This document shows positions 29,361 to 36,393 of a stretch of DNA of 64,000 bases, piece by piece; within the stretch, counting starts at the first letter, position 1, and every line of letters starts with the position of its first letter. The stretch comes from Alphaproteobacteria bacterium. GTDB taxonomy: Bacteria; Myxococcota_A; UBA796; GCA-2862545. The notes under the pieces are model-generated. The model made no database searches. It saw only the letters and a list, made by a program, of their open reading frames with translations, and had not been told where the DNA came from. The stretch is from positions 186,001 through 250,000 of the forward strand of contig JACKET010000009.1 in NCBI GenBank assembly GCA_020632875.1, written 5' to 3'. A program made the position numbers and the translations under genes.

Positions 29361-30059
29361 CTACTCGAGCAGCCACACCAGGGACTCACGCCCGTGCGGC
29401 GTCTCGAGCCCGACCGTCACCCGCATCGAGACCACGTGGTACTCCGAAGGGTCGACGCTCGTGTAGAACCGCTCGTTCTCGGGCGTCTCGACGAGCGGGA
29501 ACGCGATCAGGCCCGTCAGCAGCGTGTCGACGTGCGACGGCATGTACGCCTCCCGCAGCGGGCCCGCGCCGCGCGCGCGGAGGGCGAGATCGCCGTCCAG
29601 GACGTTCCGCTCCTGGTGGTACGCCCAGAACAGGAGGTCTTCGAGCAGCACCTCCTGGCTCTCGGCCGCGCGGAAGACGTTGCCCTCGACGTTCAGCTCC
29701 AGCCGCGTGCGCTCCGGCAGCCAGCGGACGGGCTCTTCGGACGTGATCTCGACCTGGAACAGGTGCGCCGTGCGGTTGTTGAACAGGCGCGCCGAGCCGT
29801 CGGACCACTGGTTCCACTCGGCGTCCTCCGCGAGGACGAGCTCGATGGATCCCGAGATCCCGTCGGTGCGGTCGAGCCCGTTGCGGTGCTCGAGGGAGGG
29901 CGGCGCGACCCCGGCGGGCGCGAGGCGGTAGGCGCGGAACCGCTCGAGGATGGAGCGCGTCTCCTCCCGCGCCCCCGCCTCGACGACGTTCGCCATCCGG
30001 GGCCCACACCCCGCGATCGCGAAAGTCACGAGGATGGAGCGAATCAACTGCCGACGCAT
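29361..30059 (-). CDS. Lipoprotein of unknown function
   Basis: This is 232 residues from the ATG at 30059 (MRRQLIRSILVTFAIAGCGP), a lipoprotein signal with lipobox AIAGC. The mature domain is a single globular unit, beta-rich, with many aromatic and acidic residues (RLFNNRTAHLFQVEITSEEP, then RWLPERTRLELNVEGN) and a C-terminal sheet (SEYHVVSMRVTVGLETPHGR). No family recognised. It is convergent with the pseudokinase gene, with a single base between the two stops. Confidence 0.75.
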   Translation of the reverse strand: MRRQLIRSILVTFAIAGCGPRMANVVEAGAREETRSILERFRAYRLAPAGVAPPSLEHRNGLDRTDGISGSIELVLAEDAEWNQWSDGSARLFNNRTAHLFQVEITSEEPVRWLPERTRLELNVEGNVFRAAESQEVLLEDLLFWAYHQERNVLDGDLALRARGAGPLREAYMPSHVDTLLTGLIAFPLVETPENERFYTSVDPSEYHVVSMRVTVGLETPHGRESLVWLLE

Positions 30060-30110
30060 TCTCTGTGCCCTTGTCACACCCGACAGACCGATTAAACGTC
30101 GTCGTACACG

Positions 30111-30187
30111 GTGGGTGTAGCTCAGTTGGTTAGAGCGCCGGATTGTGGTTCCGGAGGTCGTGGGTTCGAAACCCATCATCCACCCCA
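30111..30187 (+). tRNA. tRNA-His (GTG), CCA encoded
   Basis: The cloverleaf folds completely: acceptor GTGGGTG pairs with CATCCAC, D-stem GCTC/GAGC, anticodon arm CCGGATTGTGGTTCCGG with anticodon GTG, and T-arm GTGGGTTCGAAACCCAT. The base before the acceptor, G30110, can serve as the extra G(-1) that pairs with the discriminator C30184, the identity mark of tRNA-His. The terminal CCA (30185-30187) is encoded. Confidence 0.97.
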
Positions 30188-30202
30188 TTCCAACGTGAAT
30201 AC

Positions 30203-30275
30203 GGGCCTATAGCTCAAGTGGTAGAGCACCGGACTCTTAATCCGTAGGTTCCAGGTTCGAGTCCTGGTGGGCCCA
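30203..30275 (+). tRNA. tRNA-Lys (CTT)
   Basis: Acceptor GGGCCTA pairs with TGGGCCC (one G-T pair); D-arm GCTCAAGTGGTAGAGC; anticodon arm CGGACTCTTAATCCG with anticodon CTT; T-arm CCAGGTTCGAGTCCTGG; discriminator A30275. CCA is not encoded. It lies 15 bases after tRNA-His, so the two are probably one transcript. The AT-richer higBA cassette begins shortly after its 3' end. Confidence 0.96.
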
Positions 30276-30291
30276 CATTCACGAGCTTCCG

Positions 30292-30320
30292 AACCCCGAC
30301 GCGCGACCCGCTTCGGGGTT
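30292..30320 (+). terminator. Possible terminator after tRNA-His/tRNA-Lys
   Basis: AACCCCGA (30292-30299) and TCGGGGTT (30313-30320) form an 8-bp perfect stem with a 13-base loop. Only a short T run follows (TTTCG), so termination would be weak or Rho-assisted. Confidence 0.45.
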
Positions 30321-30392
30321 TCGCGCTTCCGGGCACGCTGCGCGATCGCCGTGCAGCTGGTAGGCTTGCCTTTCGTTGGCGCCATGCCTACA

Positions 30393-30407
30393 TTCCCAAA
30401 ATGGGAA
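30393..30407. promoter_or_regulatory. Palindromic operator candidate of the higBA cassette
   Basis: TTCCCA-AAA-TGGGAA is a perfect 6+6 dyad with a 3-base AT spacer, ending 3 bases before the higB ATG at 30411. HigA-type antitoxins bind such dyads in their own promoter region, so this is the natural autoregulatory site. The binding itself is inferred. Confidence 0.6.
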
Positions 30408-30410
30408 CTC

Positions 30411-30740
30411 ATGCGGGTCCTGAAGCGGCGATCGATCAGAGAAGCGTGCGAGGCTCATCCTCGTGCCGCCGGCCATCTGCGGGCCTGGCTGTCCGACATG
30501 GAGGCGGGCAACTGGCGCACGATGGATGCGTTGAAACGCGCATACCCTTCGGCGAGAGTCCTTGACGGTGAACGCGTGATCTTCAACATCAGGCACAACG
30601 AATACCGTCTATGCGCCAAGTTCTTCTTTCCCGGTGACGGGTGGCCGGAGAGCCCCGGAACCGTCTACATCAAATTCATCGGCACACACGCTGAATACGA
30701 CCGGGCTCCGAACGAGCAGCTTTGGGAGGGGGAGCCATGA
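30411..30740 (+). CDS. higB: HigB-family toxin (mRNA interferase)
   Basis: This is 109 residues, normal for HigB of the HigB_toxin (RelE-superfamily) type. These toxins cleave mRNA on the ribosome. The family blocks are clear: MRVLKRRSIREACEAHPRAA, HLRAWLSDMEAGNWRTMDAL, VIFNIRHNEYRLCAKFFF and VYIKFIGTHAEYDR. The ATG at 30411 is preferred because family members begin MRV; an in-frame ATG at 30384 would put the palindrome inside the gene. The stop overlaps the antitoxin ATG by four bases. Base composition is visibly AT-richer than its neighbours, suggesting acquisition by transfer. Confidence 0.9.
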   Translation: MRVLKRRSIREACEAHPRAAGHLRAWLSDMEAGNWRTMDALKRAYPSARVLDGERVIFNIRHNEYRLCAKFFFPGDGWPESPGTVYIKFIGTHAEYDRAPNEQLWEGEP

Positions 30741-31276
30741 TGACCATCACCGTACCACCGGTCCCTCAAGACAACCGGCAGTTCGACGAGCTTCTCGACG
30801 AGCTCGAGCGCCTTTCCTCCCAACGCCTCGATCCGCGAGAATCGGACTGGCATCGTCGCGTCTACCTGCGACTCGTCGCAGATGCCTACGAGAGGGAGCA
30901 TTTCCAGGTTTCACCTCCAACGCCCGTAGAAGCCATCGAGTTCCTGATGGACCAGAGAGGCCTCACGCAACAGGACCTGGCCCCGCTCTTCGGAGGGGCA
31001 CCCAAGGTCTCCGAAGTGCTCTCCGGCCGCCGCAGCTTGTCGCTGCGGATGATCCGAAATCTCGTGGACGTGTACGGGATGGACCCTCGCGTGCTGCTCG
31101 GAATCTCCTCGCCGAAGGCCGACGTTCTCGCGGCTGTGGGAACACTTCACCACACCCACGTGGAGGAGACCGAGGAACTCACGTCCTTCGAGATCACTTC
31201 GCTCGAGCACCACGGTCGCAAGAACGGCACTCAAGACACAACCGTGGACATCTCACTTGGTTCGGTGACGGCGTGA
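30737..31276 (+). CDS. higA: HigA-family antitoxin with XRE helix-turn-helix
   Basis: This is 179 residues from the ATG at 30737, which has a strong GGGAGGGGGA ribosome site. The N-terminal 65 residues are charged helices (DELLDELERLSSQRLDPRES). The XRE helix-turn-helix spans about 66-115 (GLTQQDLAPLFGGAPKVSEV, then LSGRRSLSLRMIRNLVDVYG). The C-terminal 50 residues are polar and longer than in the minimal HigA. Gene order toxin-then-antitoxin and ATGA coupling are typical of higBA. It should neutralise HigB and bind the palindrome at 30393. Its last bases overlap a third gene. Confidence 0.9.
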   Translation: MMTITVPPVPQDNRQFDELLDELERLSSQRLDPRESDWHRRVYLRLVADAYEREHFQVSPPTPVEAIEFLMDQRGLTQQDLAPLFGGAPKVSEVLSGRRSLSLRMIRNLVDVYGMDPRVLLGISSPKADVLAAVGTLHHTHVEETEELTSFEITSLEHHGRKNGTQDTTVDISLGSVTA

Positions 31277-31677
31277 CGTCACTTCGGCCGGTCAGTTGCC
31301 TGCTGGCGTCGAACGTCATCCTTGACACCGACCACATCACGCACATTCAAGGTGTCATTGAGGTGTTGACCGCACCGGATTTGCCAGCCATGGTTCCCAC
31401 CGCCAGCCTGTTTGCGGCGTGGGAGGCCAGTGGAGAAGTCGAAGAGCTCGAGGCCCGCGTCAGAGTGGAGCGGCCGGACGGCACGGAGGTCGTACTCCAG
31501 GACTGGACCTCCGTGGGGAAGAAGTTGCCTGGGCTTGTGAAGCTGCGGGTCCTGTTCCAGGGCCTTCAGCTGTCCCAGGCTGGACGCAGCAACTTCTGCG
31601 CCGATGCTCGAATCAGCAAGGGCAGTGAGACGTCGACCGTGTCGTATCCCGTGATTGTCAAGATTTTCACGGAATAA
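31273..31677 (+). CDS. Small beta-rich protein coupled to higBA (DUF6941-like)
   Basis: This is 134 residues from a GTG that overlaps the higA stop (GTGA). It begins VTSLRPVSCLLASNVILDTD and continues with THIQGVIEVLTAPDLPAMVP and LEARVRVERPDGTEVVLQDW, predicted mostly beta. This pattern resembles the DUF6941 group from memory; no function is known. Base composition matches the toxin and antitoxin, so the three genes look like one transferred cassette. It may be passenger DNA rather than part of the toxin system. Confidence 0.72.
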   Translation: MTSLRPVSCLLASNVILDTDHITHIQGVIEVLTAPDLPAMVPTASLFAAWEASGEVEELEARVRVERPDGTEVVLQDWTSVGKKLPGLVKLRVLFQGLQLSQAGRSNFCADARISKGSETSTVSYPVIVKIFTE

Positions 31678-31730
31678 ACCGTGCCGGTGACCACACCATC
31701 TCCCCACCCGACGAACCTGCTGTGTCGACT

Positions 31731-32522
31731 ATGCGCCGCTGGATGACCGCCATCGCGATCGGGCTCGCGCTCCTGGGGCTCGCCGCTTCAAGCACGTGGG
31801 CCGTGTGGGAGTGGGGGAACCCGGAGTGGAGCACGGGCTACCCCGACCGCACCGAGACCCTCCCGGCGCGCCTGCTGGCCCTCGGGTTGCTGCAGGTCCT
31901 GCCGTTCTCGGGTCTGGTCGTCGCCCTGGTCGACTGGATCCGGCAACGCCGCGACGAGACCCCCATCGCCACCGTGACGATCGCGACCGCCATCCTGGAT
32001 CTGGTCGTGTCCGCCGTCGTGTTCGGGCAGGTCGTGCTCGTCTGGCTCTACGAGCCGTACGATCTCGTCGTCATCGGGCGCCCGCTGCCGGGAACGGCGC
32101 TGCCCACGGATCCGCGCGGCTGGGCCTGGGACGCCCGCATGGAGCACCAGGCGGTGGCGGCCTTCCTCGAGCTCGCCGACCACCTCGGCCAGCACGGGGC
32201 GCCCGCGGATCTCGTGGCCGCGTGCCAGAGTGCCGCCGACGAGGAGGCCGGACACGCCACCGACAGCGCCGCCCTCGCGGGGATCGCGCTCGGGCCGCTG
32301 CCAGAGTCCCGACGGGCGCTGCCCTCCCGCCGCCGGATGGCCTGGGAGTCCTTCCGGCACGGGGTCCTCGGAGAGGGTCGCGCCGTCGCGGTCGCGCGCA
32401 ACCGCCTCCGCGGCCCGCTGACGCCGCCCGAGCGCGCGCTGCTGGAGCGGATCGCGAGGGAGGAGCGGTCGCACGCCCACCTGTCGGCACGCGTCGTGGC
32501 GTGGGCGCTCTGCGGCCGCTGA
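31731..32522 (+). CDS. Membrane protein with ferritin-like domain
   Basis: This is 263 residues from the ATG at 31731. Three N-terminal membrane helices (AIAIGLALLGLAASSTWAVW; LPARLLALGLLQVLPFSGLV; VTIATAILDLVVSAVVFGQV) are followed by a soluble four-helix domain. The metal-ligand pattern of ferritin-like proteins is visible: MEHQAVAAFLELADHLG (first Glu helix), DEEAGHATDS (ExxH), and AREERSHAHLSARVVAWAL (second ExxH). The family is common in myxobacteria, but its substrate is unknown. A membrane-tethered diiron oxidase or reductase is plausible. Confidence 0.78.
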   Translation: MRRWMTAIAIGLALLGLAASSTWAVWEWGNPEWSTGYPDRTETLPARLLALGLLQVLPFSGLVVALVDWIRQRRDETPIATVTIATAILDLVVSAVVFGQVVLVWLYEPYDLVVIGRPLPGTALPTDPRGWAWDARMEHQAVAAFLELADHLGQHGAPADLVAACQSAADEEAGHATDSAALAGIALGPLPESRRALPSRRRMAWESFRHGVLGEGRAVAVARNRLRGPLTPPERALLERIAREERSHAHLSARVVAWALCGR

Positions 32523-32594
32523 GCACGGCGGCCAACATCGCTCTCGACGACCGCGCGCCCGTCCAATAAAAGCGCGGGTCCGTTTCGGTCGTTC

Positions 32595-32676
32595 GCGAGA
32601 ATGGCGGAACTGGTAGACGCGCTGGACTTAGGATCCAGTGGGGCAACCCGTGGGGGTTCGAGTCCCCCTTCTCGCA
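32595..32676 (+). tRNA. tRNA-Leu (TAG)
   Basis: Acceptor GCGAGAA pairs with TTCTCGC; anticodon arm CTGGACTTAGGATCCAG with anticodon TAG; a long variable arm (TGGGGCAACCCGTG) marks a class II tRNA; T-arm GGGGTTCGAGTCCCC; discriminator A32676. CCA is not encoded. It lies 38 bases before tig on the same strand. Confidence 0.97.
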
Positions 32677-32714
32677 TCCGCGTCCGACCCGTTCCGAACT
32701 CATCGAGGTCAGTC

Positions 32715-34280
32715 ATGAAGGTCGCAGTCGAGTCCATCGGGTCGTTCCAGCGCAAGATCCAGATCACCTTCCCCGCCGACAGGGTCGCGAGCGAGCTCGA
32801 CTCCGCCTTCAAGACCCTCGGGCGTCGCGTCCGCCTGCCCGGCTTCCGTCCCGGCAAGGCGCCGCGCAAGGTCCTCGAGGCGCGCTACGGCGGCGACATC
32901 CGCAGCGACGTCGCCAACAACCTCATCCAGAGCGGCTACCGCAAGGCCATCGAGGGCGAGAAGCTCGAGCCCGTCGGCCAGCCCACCCTCGACGACACCG
33001 GCGAGCTCAAGCACAACGCCGAGTTCTCGTTCACCGTCCTCGTCGACGTGAAGCCGAGCGTCAGCCTCACCAAGGTGAAGGGCGTCGACGTGGTCTACCC
33101 GGTCGCCACCATCAGCGACGAAGAGGTCGAGGCCAACGTTCGCGCCCGCCTCGAAGGCCAGGCCCGCCTCGTCGAGGTCACCGACCGCGGCGTCGAGAAG
33201 GGCGACATGGTGCTCGTCGAGCTCGAGGTGAAGGACGGCAAGGAGGTCGTGGCGAACGAGCCCGGCACCATGATCCGCACCGAGGCCGACCCCTACTACC
33301 CCGGCATCGAGGACTTCCTGGTCGGCACCAAGGCCGGCAAGAGCAAGAAGGGCAAGGTCACCTTCGGCGCCGACGCGCGCACCGAGGCCGTCGCGGGCAA
33401 GGAGCTGTCCGTCAATGCGAAGGTCCTGTCGATCCAGGCCAACGAGGTCCCCGCGCTCGACGACGCCCTCGCCGAAGAGCTCGGCTACGAAGGCGGTGCC
33501 GGGGGCATGCGCAACGCCATCCGCGGCGACCTGCAGACCCAGCGCGAGAACCTCGCCCGCAACCAGGCCCGCGCGAACCTCCTCGAGGCCCTCATCGCGG
33601 CGAACCCGTTCGACGTGCCGGCCGGCATGGTCGACACCAGCCTGAAGATGCTGATGGACGAGCTGCGCCTCCAGCAGGCCTACATGGGCCGCGACCCGCG
33701 CTCCCTGTCGTTCTCCGACGCCCAGATCGCCGACCTCCGCATCCGTGCCGAGTTCGCGTCCAAGGCCGGCCTGATCCTCGAGAAGGTCAGCGAGACCGAG
33801 AAGATCGAGATCACCGACAAGGATCTCGATGCGAAGTACGCCGAGCTCGCCTCCGAGCGCGGCCAGAGCGTCGAAGCCGTGAAGGGCTACTTCGTGAAGG
33901 ACGAGGCCGTCGAAGAGCTCAAGGCCCGCATGCTCGAAGAGAAGACCCTCGACTGGCTGCTCGAGCGCGCCAACCTCGTCGACGAGGGCGCGAAGAAGGC
34001 CGCTCCGAAGAAGGCCGCCAAGAAAGACGAGCCGAAGGCCGAGGCCGCCGCCGAAGAGAAGCCGAAGGCCAAGGCCAAGGGCAAGGCGAAGAAAGACGAA
34101 GCCCCCGCGGCCGGCGCCGACCTCTCCGTGCTCGACGGCGCCGTCGGCAAGGTGAAGGAGGCCATCGAGTCCGGCGCGCACGACGCCGACCTCGCCGAGC
34201 TCCTCGCCGCCGAGCAGAACGGCAAGGCCCGCAAGGGCGCGCTCGCCGCGATCGAGAAGCGCATCGCCGACACGAAGTAG
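32715..34280 (+). CDS. tig: Trigger factor with C-terminal extension
   Basis: This is 521 residues; trigger factor normally has about 430-450. It is the ribosome-associated chaperone and prolyl isomerase. The ribosome-binding signature is GFRPGKAPRKVLEARYG, near residue 48. The FKBP-like domain lies around 150-240 and the chaperone domain continues to about 430 (EEKTLDWLLERANLVDE). Beyond this is a Lys/Ala-rich linker (KAAPKKAAKKDEPKAEA) and a roughly 45-residue helical module ending LLAAEQNGKARKGALAAIEK. The ATG at 32715 is the family start; an upstream in-frame ATG lies inside the tRNA-Leu gene and is rejected. Confidence 0.95.
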   Translation: MKVAVESIGSFQRKIQITFPADRVASELDSAFKTLGRRVRLPGFRPGKAPRKVLEARYGGDIRSDVANNLIQSGYRKAIEGEKLEPVGQPTLDDTGELKHNAEFSFTVLVDVKPSVSLTKVKGVDVVYPVATISDEEVEANVRARLEGQARLVEVTDRGVEKGDMVLVELEVKDGKEVVANEPGTMIRTEADPYYPGIEDFLVGTKAGKSKKGKVTFGADARTEAVAGKELSVNAKVLSIQANEVPALDDALAEELGYEGGAGGMRNAIRGDLQTQRENLARNQARANLLEALIAANPFDVPAGMVDTSLKMLMDELRLQQAYMGRDPRSLSFSDAQIADLRIRAEFASKAGLILEKVSETEKIEITDKDLDAKYAELASERGQSVEAVKGYFVKDEAVEELKARMLEEKTLDWLLERANLVDEGAKKAAPKKAAKKDEPKAEAAAEEKPKAKAKGKAKKDEAPAAGADLSVLDGAVGKVKEAIESGAHDADLAELLAAEQNGKARKGALAAIEKRIADTK

Positions 34281-34287
34281 GCCGTTC

Positions 34288-34692
34288 GTGCGGTTGCATG
34301 CCGCATGGGCAGCGCTGCTGCTCGCCTGCGCCACGAAGCCCGACCCCGCGGTCGGCTCGTGGCTCTGCCGTGATCGCGTGGTCGACACGGTGCGCACGGC
34401 GTGCCCGGTCGACGGGCGCACGTGGCAGCTCGACCTCGCGAGCTCGGGTCGCGCGACGTTCTTCGAGACGCGCGTCGAGGATGGCGCCTTCCGCGAGGTG
34501 GCGCTGGTGGGCACGCGCCTGCGCGCGGGGGCCTGGGCCTTCGCGACCGCCGGGGACACGGGGGTCTCGACGGACACGGCCGTGCTCGGCGAGGATCTGG
34601 TCATGTCGTGCGTGCGGGACGCGGAGGCGCTCCACTGTGCGGGCACGGATGCGGCCGGCACGTGGGAGCTGCGGTTCGACAGGGCACCCTAG
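34288..34692 (+). CDS. Small lipoprotein
   Basis: This is 134 residues from a GTG seven bases after tig. The signal MRLHAAWAALLLACATKPDP has lipobox LLLAC. The mature part is a compact beta-rich domain with two cysteine pairs (SWLCRDRV, RTACPVDG, MSCVRD, LHCAGTD), beginning VGSWLCRDR in lipocalin-like fashion. Function unknown. It is co-directional with tig and convergent with the ArsC-like gene, nine bases away. Confidence 0.75.
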   Translation: MRLHAAWAALLLACATKPDPAVGSWLCRDRVVDTVRTACPVDGRTWQLDLASSGRATFFETRVEDGAFREVALVGTRLRAGAWAFATAGDTGVSTDTAVLGEDLVMSCVRDAEALHCAGTDAAGTWELRFDRAP

Positions 34693-34701
34693 TCGAGTGG
34701 G

Positions 34702-35040
34702 CTAGCCCTTCAGCGCCAACAGGTTCTCGACGGGCCGCCCGAGCGCCGCCTTCGCGCCCTTCACGCCGATCGGGCGCTGCAGGAGCCGCGGATTCGCCGC
34801 CATGGCGTCGATCAGCGCGTCGTCGCCGACCTCGGGGCCGATGCCGGCCTTCTTCGCGTCGGCCGAGCGGAGCACGTCACGCGGCCCCATGCCCAGCTTC
34901 GCGAGGACGACGCGGATCTCGTCGGCCGACAGGGGCTGCTTCGTGTACTCGCGGTACGTGAACGCCATCCCGTTCTGTTCGAGCAAGGCGACCGCCTTGC
35001 CACAGGTGCTTCAGGTACGGGTGCAGATGAGCTCGATCAC
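34702..35040 (-). CDS. ArsC/Spx-family thioredoxin-fold selenoprotein
   Basis: This is 112 residues if the in-frame UGA at 35013-35011 is read as selenocysteine. The GTG at 35040 follows a full TAGGAGG ribosome site. The protein starts VIELICTRT-Sec-STCGKAVA, so Sec10 and Cys13 take the place of the CxxC pair of Spx/ArsC proteins. The rest is a normal ArsC-family domain: FTYREYTKQPLSADEIRVVL, GMGPRDVLR, and NPRLLQRPIGVKGAKAALGR near the end. A SECIS-like hairpin follows the UGA directly. It is predicted to be a cytoplasmic thiol/selenol reductase; arsenate activity is not shown. Starting at a downstream TTG or ATG would delete the active site. Confidence 0.85.
34975..35013 (-). promoter_or_regulatory. 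Candidate bacterial SECIS element
   Basis: Read on the minus strand, UGA (35013-35011) is followed by 17 bases and then an apical loop GGUC (34993-34990). The loop closes a 7-bp perfect stem GCAAGGC/GCCUUGC (35000-34994 and 34989-34983). An outer helix CUGU/ACAG (35005-35002 and 34978-34975) extends it across an internal loop. A GU-containing loop at about this distance from UGA is the requirement for SelB recruitment in bacteria; GGUC is also the loop of E. coli fdhF as I recall it. Confidence 0.78.
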
Positions 35041-35048
35041 GGGGCCTC

Positions 35049-35618
35049 CTACGGGAGCGGGGATTCCTTCGGCGCGTGCGTCTTCGCGGCGGAGAGGGCC
35101 GAGGCGAGGATGCGGTCGAGGTCGCCGGGCTGGTCGAAGTACCCGCCGACGAGCACGATGGCCATCACGACCGAGCCGTCGCGGACCGAGCACAGGTTGC
35201 CCGCCACCGCGCCCTCGGACCGCAGGAGGCCGCAGCTTCGCTCGTCGCCGAGCGTGAGGAGCCCGTCGTCCACGACGAACTCGATGCCTTCGTTCTCCAT
35301 CATCGCAGGGGCGAGGCCCAGGCCCCAGAACACCCAGCTCGCGTCGTCGGGGCTCTCTTCGAGGAACACGAAGCTCGAGAGCACGAAGTCGTCCGTCTCG
35401 TACTGGTACTCGAGCTCCCAGGTGCCCATCGACTTCACCTTCGACCACTCCTCCGCGGTCGGGTCGACGACGAGCGACGGGAACTCGCCCTTCAGGTCGG
35501 CGATCTCGACCAGCACGGCGTGGTCGCCGGCATCGAGGGCGTGCTGGGTCTCCTCGAACGCGCCGCCGCACGCGAGGCTCGTCACCCCCACGACGCCCGC
35601 CGCCATCCACCGCCGCAT
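35049..35618 (-). CDS. Lipoprotein upstream of the ArsC-like selenoprotein gene
   Basis: This is 189 residues from the ATG at 35618 (MRRWMAAGVVGVTSLACGGA; lipobox TSLAC). The mature domain is alpha/beta (HAVLVEIADLKGEFPSLVVD; WELEYQYETDDFVLSSFVFL; GSVVMAIVLVGGYFDQPGDL). It contains cysteines SCGLL and NLCSV. No family recognised. It ends eight bases before the selenoprotein start, and its stop lies next to that gene's ribosome site, so the two form an operon. The redox partner hints at an envelope-stress role, but that is a guess. Confidence 0.78.
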   Translation of the reverse strand: MRRWMAAGVVGVTSLACGGAFEETQHALDAGDHAVLVEIADLKGEFPSLVVDPTAEEWSKVKSMGTWELEYQYETDDFVLSSFVFLEESPDDASWVFWGLGLAPAMMENEGIEFVVDDGLLTLGDERSCGLLRSEGAVAGNLCSVRDGSVVMAIVLVGGYFDQPGDLDRILASALSAAKTHAPKESPLP

Positions 35619-35667
35619 CCGACCTCCAGAGGCCCGATTAGCGGGCTGCGAAGAGGACGACCACCCG

Positions 35668-35699
35668 GCCCGGAAACGCCGGGCTGCCCGATCGGGCAG
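35668..35699. promoter_or_regulatory. Tandem palindromes in the lipoprotein/clpP divergent gap
   Basis: GCCCGG-AAACG-CCGGGC (35668-35684) overlaps by one base the perfect palindrome CTGCCCG-AT-CGGGCAG (35684-35699). They lie in a 154-bp divergent intergenic region, 73 bp before clpP. These are candidate operators for one or both genes; no clear sigma-70 promoter was identified. Confidence 0.4.
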
Positions 35700-35772
35700 G
35701 GCGTGGTGAAATCCGTGGGCGTGGCGGATCCCTCCAGTTACGGAGGTCCCCATACACGAAAGGAACCCGTCC

Positions 35773-36393
35773 ATGAGCTTCCCGAAGCCCACGAACTACT
35801 TCATCCCGAGCGTCACCGAGACGACCCACCGCGGCGAGACCCGCTACGACATCTGGTCGCGTCTCCTGGTCGATCGGATCGTCTTCCTCGGCACCGCGAT
35901 CGACGATCAGGTCGCGAACCTCATCGTGGCCCAGCTCCTGTTCCTCGAGAGCCAGGATCCCGAGAAAGACATCTACATGTACATCAACAGCCCGGGTGGC
36001 GTGATCACGGCCGGGATGGCGATCTACGACACCATGCAGTACATCCGCCCCGAAGTCGCCACCATCTGCGTCGGCCAGGCCGCCTCGATGGGCGCCGTGC
36101 TCCTCGCGGGCGGTACGAAGGGCAAGCGCCGCGCGCTCCCCCACAGCCGCGTGCTCATCCACCAGCCGCTCGGCGGGTTCCGCGGCCAGGCCACCGACAT
36201 CGAGATCCACGCGAAAGAGATCCTGCGCTGGAAGGCCACGCTGAACGAGACCCTGGCCCGCCACACCGGCCAGAAGGTCGAGACCATCGCGCACGACACC
36301 GAGCGCGACAACATCATGACGGCCATCGAGGCCCGTGACTACGGCCTGATCGACGAGGTCATCGCCCCGGGCGAGCTCGGCAACGGCGACTGA
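35773..36393 (+). CDS. clpP: ATP-dependent Clp protease proteolytic subunit
   Basis: This is 206 residues, standard length. ClpP forms the barrel-shaped serine protease fed by ClpX. The catalytic triad is identifiable: Ser105 in GQAASMGAVLLAGG, His130 in LPHSRVLIHQP and Asp179 in AHDTERDNIM. The hydrophobic INSPGGVITAGMAIYDTMQY strand is present. The ATG at 35773 has AAAGGAA upstream. The clpX ATG overlaps its stop codon by one base. It heads the clpP-clpX-lon-hup run. Confidence 0.97.
   Translation: MSFPKPTNYFIPSVTETTHRGETRYDIWSRLLVDRIVFLGTAIDDQVANLIVAQLLFLESQDPEKDIYMYINSPGGVITAGMAIYDTMQYIRPEVATICVGQAASMGAVLLAGGTKGKRRALPHSRVLIHQPLGGFRGQATDIEIHAKEILRWKATLNETLARHTGQKVETIAHDTERDNIMTAIEARDYGLIDEVIAPGELGNGD

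Noticed and set aside
30267..30410. Longer HigB start at 30384 or earlier
   Set aside because: The family begins MRV at 30411, and the operator-like palindrome would be inside the coding region.
30203..31730. Attachment-site duplication of the tRNA-Lys 3' end after the higBA cassette
   Set aside because: I looked for a repeat of the tRNA-Lys 3' end between 31678 and 32700 and saw none; integration at this site remains only suggestive.
32601..32714. Upstream extension of trigger factor beginning MAELVDALDLGSSG
   Set aside because: These codons are the tRNA-Leu gene read in frame; MAELVDALDL is a well-known mistranslation of tRNA-Leu. The true start is the ATG at 32715.
34702..34986. ArsC-like protein starting at a downstream TTG (34986) or ATG (34968)
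   Set aside because: It removes the redox site, has no ribosome site, and ignores a strong ribosome site at the GTG at 35040 and the SECIS-like hairpin.
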